Source of the DNA: Pseudomonadota bacterium
GTDB taxonomy: Bacteria; Pseudomonadota; Gammaproteobacteria; Xanthomonadales; Xanthomonadaceae
NCBI GenBank assembly: GCA_018242485.1
Contig: JAFEBV010000001.1
Coordinates: 1-64,000 of the forward strand
Length of the DNA stretch: 64,000 nucleotides
Direction of reading: 5' to 3'
Under the pieces are notes generated by a model. The model saw only the letters and a list, made by a program, of their open reading frames with translations, had not been told where the DNA came from and did no database searches. The translations under genes and the position numbers were made by a program. Position 1 is the first letter of the stretch. Every line of letters starts with the position of its first letter. Of this stretch, positions 62,729-64,000 are shown piece after piece.

Positions 62729-63121
62729 ATGACCATCGCCAGCATCTGCATCCTCGTCGCCTGCCTGTTGCCGCTGGTTTGTGCCGTCCTCGCGAAATCG
62801 CCGGGCTTCGGCAAGCCACGCCGGGAGGGCGGCTTCGACAACCACAACCCGCGCATCTGGCTGATGCGGCTGCAAGGCTGGCAGGCGCGCGCCAACGCCG
62901 CCCAGCAGAACAGTTTTGAAGCCTTGCCGGTGTTCATCGCCGGCGTACTGCTGGCACAACAACTGCATGCCCCGCAGGCGCGCGTGGACGGCCTGGCCAT
63001 GCTGTTCGTCGCGGCACGACTCGGCTACATCGGCGCGTACCTTGCCGACAAGGCGACGTTGCGTTCCATTCTCTGGGCGATCGGGCTTGGCGCAAGCATC
63101 GCGTTGTTTTTCGCCCACTAG
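62729..63121 (+). CDS. MAPEG-family membrane protein
   Basis: The 130-residue protein has about four membrane segments (ICILVACLLPLVCAVLA; ALPVFIAGVLLAQQLH; VDGLAMLFVAARLGYIGAYL; SILWAIGLGASIALFF). The loops are typical of the MAPEG family of glutathione- and eicosanoid-related proteins (QARANAAQQNSFEALPVF). A bacterial role is not established. It is probably not part of the Tad system. Confidence 0.85.
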   Translation: MTIASICILVACLLPLVCAVLAKSPGFGKPRREGGFDNHNPRIWLMRLQGWQARANAAQQNSFEALPVFIAGVLLAQQLHAPQARVDGLAMLFVAARLGYIGAYLADKATLRSILWAIGLGASIALFFAH

Positions 63122-63402
63122 CCGACGCCGACGACGGTCGGACAGCAGCCGATTCGGGACGAAGTGCGTCCGGAATTCATAGCCCGCGGTCGCACTCCAT
63201 AGGGCGGCCAGCCCGCACGCAGTTCGACGCCCGAACAGACTGATCGTCGAACCTGCCGGCGAGGCGACGGACGCAGCCACCGCCTCCGGGTACTTGCTCT
63301 ATCGCAAGGGGCACACCATGATCGAACCAGCCGATTGCAGGCGGTTCGCATCCGCCCGCACGTAGGTTCATGCGTCTGGCAAGCGGCTGAACGGAGCCAT
63401 GC

Positions 63403-64000
63403 ATGGGCATCGCCGTACCGATCCTGATCCTGCTGCTGGCCGGGTTGATCGCCGCCTACCACCGCCTGCCGCTGTGGTCGTACGTGCTGCTGGGCGCGGC
63501 CGCATTGGCAATCGGCGCATGGCTGGGCGCGAACCTGACGGCGAGCAGCGTGGTCGGCGCGGTGTTCGCCGTGCTGACGATCGCGCTGCTGATTCCCGCG
63601 ATCCGGCTGCCGCTGATCACCCGCCCGCTGCTGGATTTCTACACGAAGATCCTGCCGCCGCTGACCGACACCGAGCGCACCGCGCTGGAAGCGGGCACGG
63701 TCGGTTTCGAGGGCGAGCTGTTTTCCGGCAAGCCGCAATGGAAGCTGCTGCTCGACCAACCCAAGCCGGTGCTGAGCGCCGAGGAACAGGCCTTCCTCGA
63801 TGGCCCCTGCGAGCAGTTGTGCGCGCTGGCCGACGAATGGCAGACCGTGCATGTGCATGCCGATCTGTCGCCGCCGGTCTGGGAGTTCATCAAGCAGCAC
63901 AAGTTCTTCGGCATGATCATCCCGAAGCCATACGGCGGGCTCGGATTCTCGGCGTTCGCGCACCACCGGGTGATCCAGAAGCTGTCCTCGATTTCCTCCA
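63403..64000 (+). CDS. fadE: FadE-type acyl-CoA dehydrogenase (partial)
   Basis: Only the first 199 residues are in the window. Two N-terminal membrane segments (PILILLLAGLIAAYHRL; LLGAAALAIGAWLGA) are followed by the FadE start of the dehydrogenase domain (FLDGPCEQLCALADEWQTVH; FGMIIPKPYGGLGFSAFAHH). FadE catalyses the first oxidation of fatty acid beta-oxidation at the membrane. ACGGAG precedes ATG 63403. The gene runs off the right edge. Confidence 0.9.
   Translation, partial: MGIAVPILILLLAGLIAAYHRLPLWSYVLLGAAALAIGAWLGANLTASSVVGAVFAVLTIALLIPAIRLPLITRPLLDFYTKILPPLTDTERTALEAGTVGFEGELFSGKPQWKLLLDQPKPVLSAEEQAFLDGPCEQLCALADEWQTVHVHADLSPPVWEFIKQHKFFGMIIPKPYGGLGFSAFAHHRVIQKLSSISS

Overview
The window is chromosomal DNA of a high-GC gammaproteobacterium. 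Several gene neighbourhoods are ones I associate with the Xanthomonadales (Lysobacterales): lolB-ispE-tRNA-Gln-prs, kup genes lodged between ruvA and ruvB, a xanthomonalisin-type sedolisin, and many short GC-rich palindromes with heptanucleotide arrays in the spacers. The genus cannot be read from the sequence. Most of the window is densely packed housekeeping DNA with frequent ATGA, GTGA or TTGA stop/start overlaps.

Layout. 0-0.6 kb: a minus-strand tRNA operon (Tyr-Gly-Thr) with a recognisable promoter. 0.9-6.8 kb: a polyprenol-phosphate glycosyltransferase, mtgA, hslO, a dicarboxylate/amino-acid symporter and a secreted Tyr/Trp/Gly-rich protein with 66-bp tandem repeats. 6.9-11.6 kb: prs, tRNA-Gln, ispE, lolB and a TPR protein. 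11.9-15.9 kb: hemA, prfA, a GNAT enzyme, moaB and a small HTH protein. 15.9-19.8 kb: acylphosphatase, a TlpA-like thioredoxin, a YihY membrane protein, wrbA, a DUF2069 protein and a short asparaginase-like protein. 19.9-25.5 kb: a secreted sedolisin protease, a TPR-sulfotransferase, and an integrase remnant beside tRNA-Lys. 25.7-34.1 kb: queC, queE, the complete Tol-Pal set (ybgC-tolQ-tolR-tolA-tolB-pal-cpoB) and ruvB. 34.3-49.9 kb: two kup paralogues, ruvA, ruvC, yebC, a hydrolase, a membrane glycosyltransferase-like protein, a GNAT enzyme, aspS, an FmdB zinc ribbon, an ABC-F ATPase, a hypothetical protein, a CBS-pair protein and a lytic transglycosylase. 50.3-62.7 kb: a plus-strand Tad (Flp) pilus locus. 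62.7-64 kb: a MAPEG protein and the 5' part of fadE.

The Tad locus is the main accessory system. It starts at a predicted sigma-70 promoter followed by a leader of about 275 nt with a strong stem-loop, then the Flp pilin, a hairpin suited to partial termination, two large pseudopilin-like proteins, an unrecognised two-module secreted protein, a second Flp-like peptide, CpaB, the CpaC secretin, an FHA-TadA fusion, TadB, TadC, a DUF192 protein, a TPR lipid-free exported protein and TadE. Four of its products share a G|QxxxE class III leader signature. No TadZ/CpaE and no prepilin peptidase lie in the locus.

The other notable signal is repeat DNA. Paired GC-rich palindromes (REP-like) recur at eight or more places, and one sits in frame inside the ABC-F gene. 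Heptamer arrays (ATTCACG, ATTCCCG, GGGACTC types) fill spacers; one touches the ruvC start codon and one begins at the queE stop codon.
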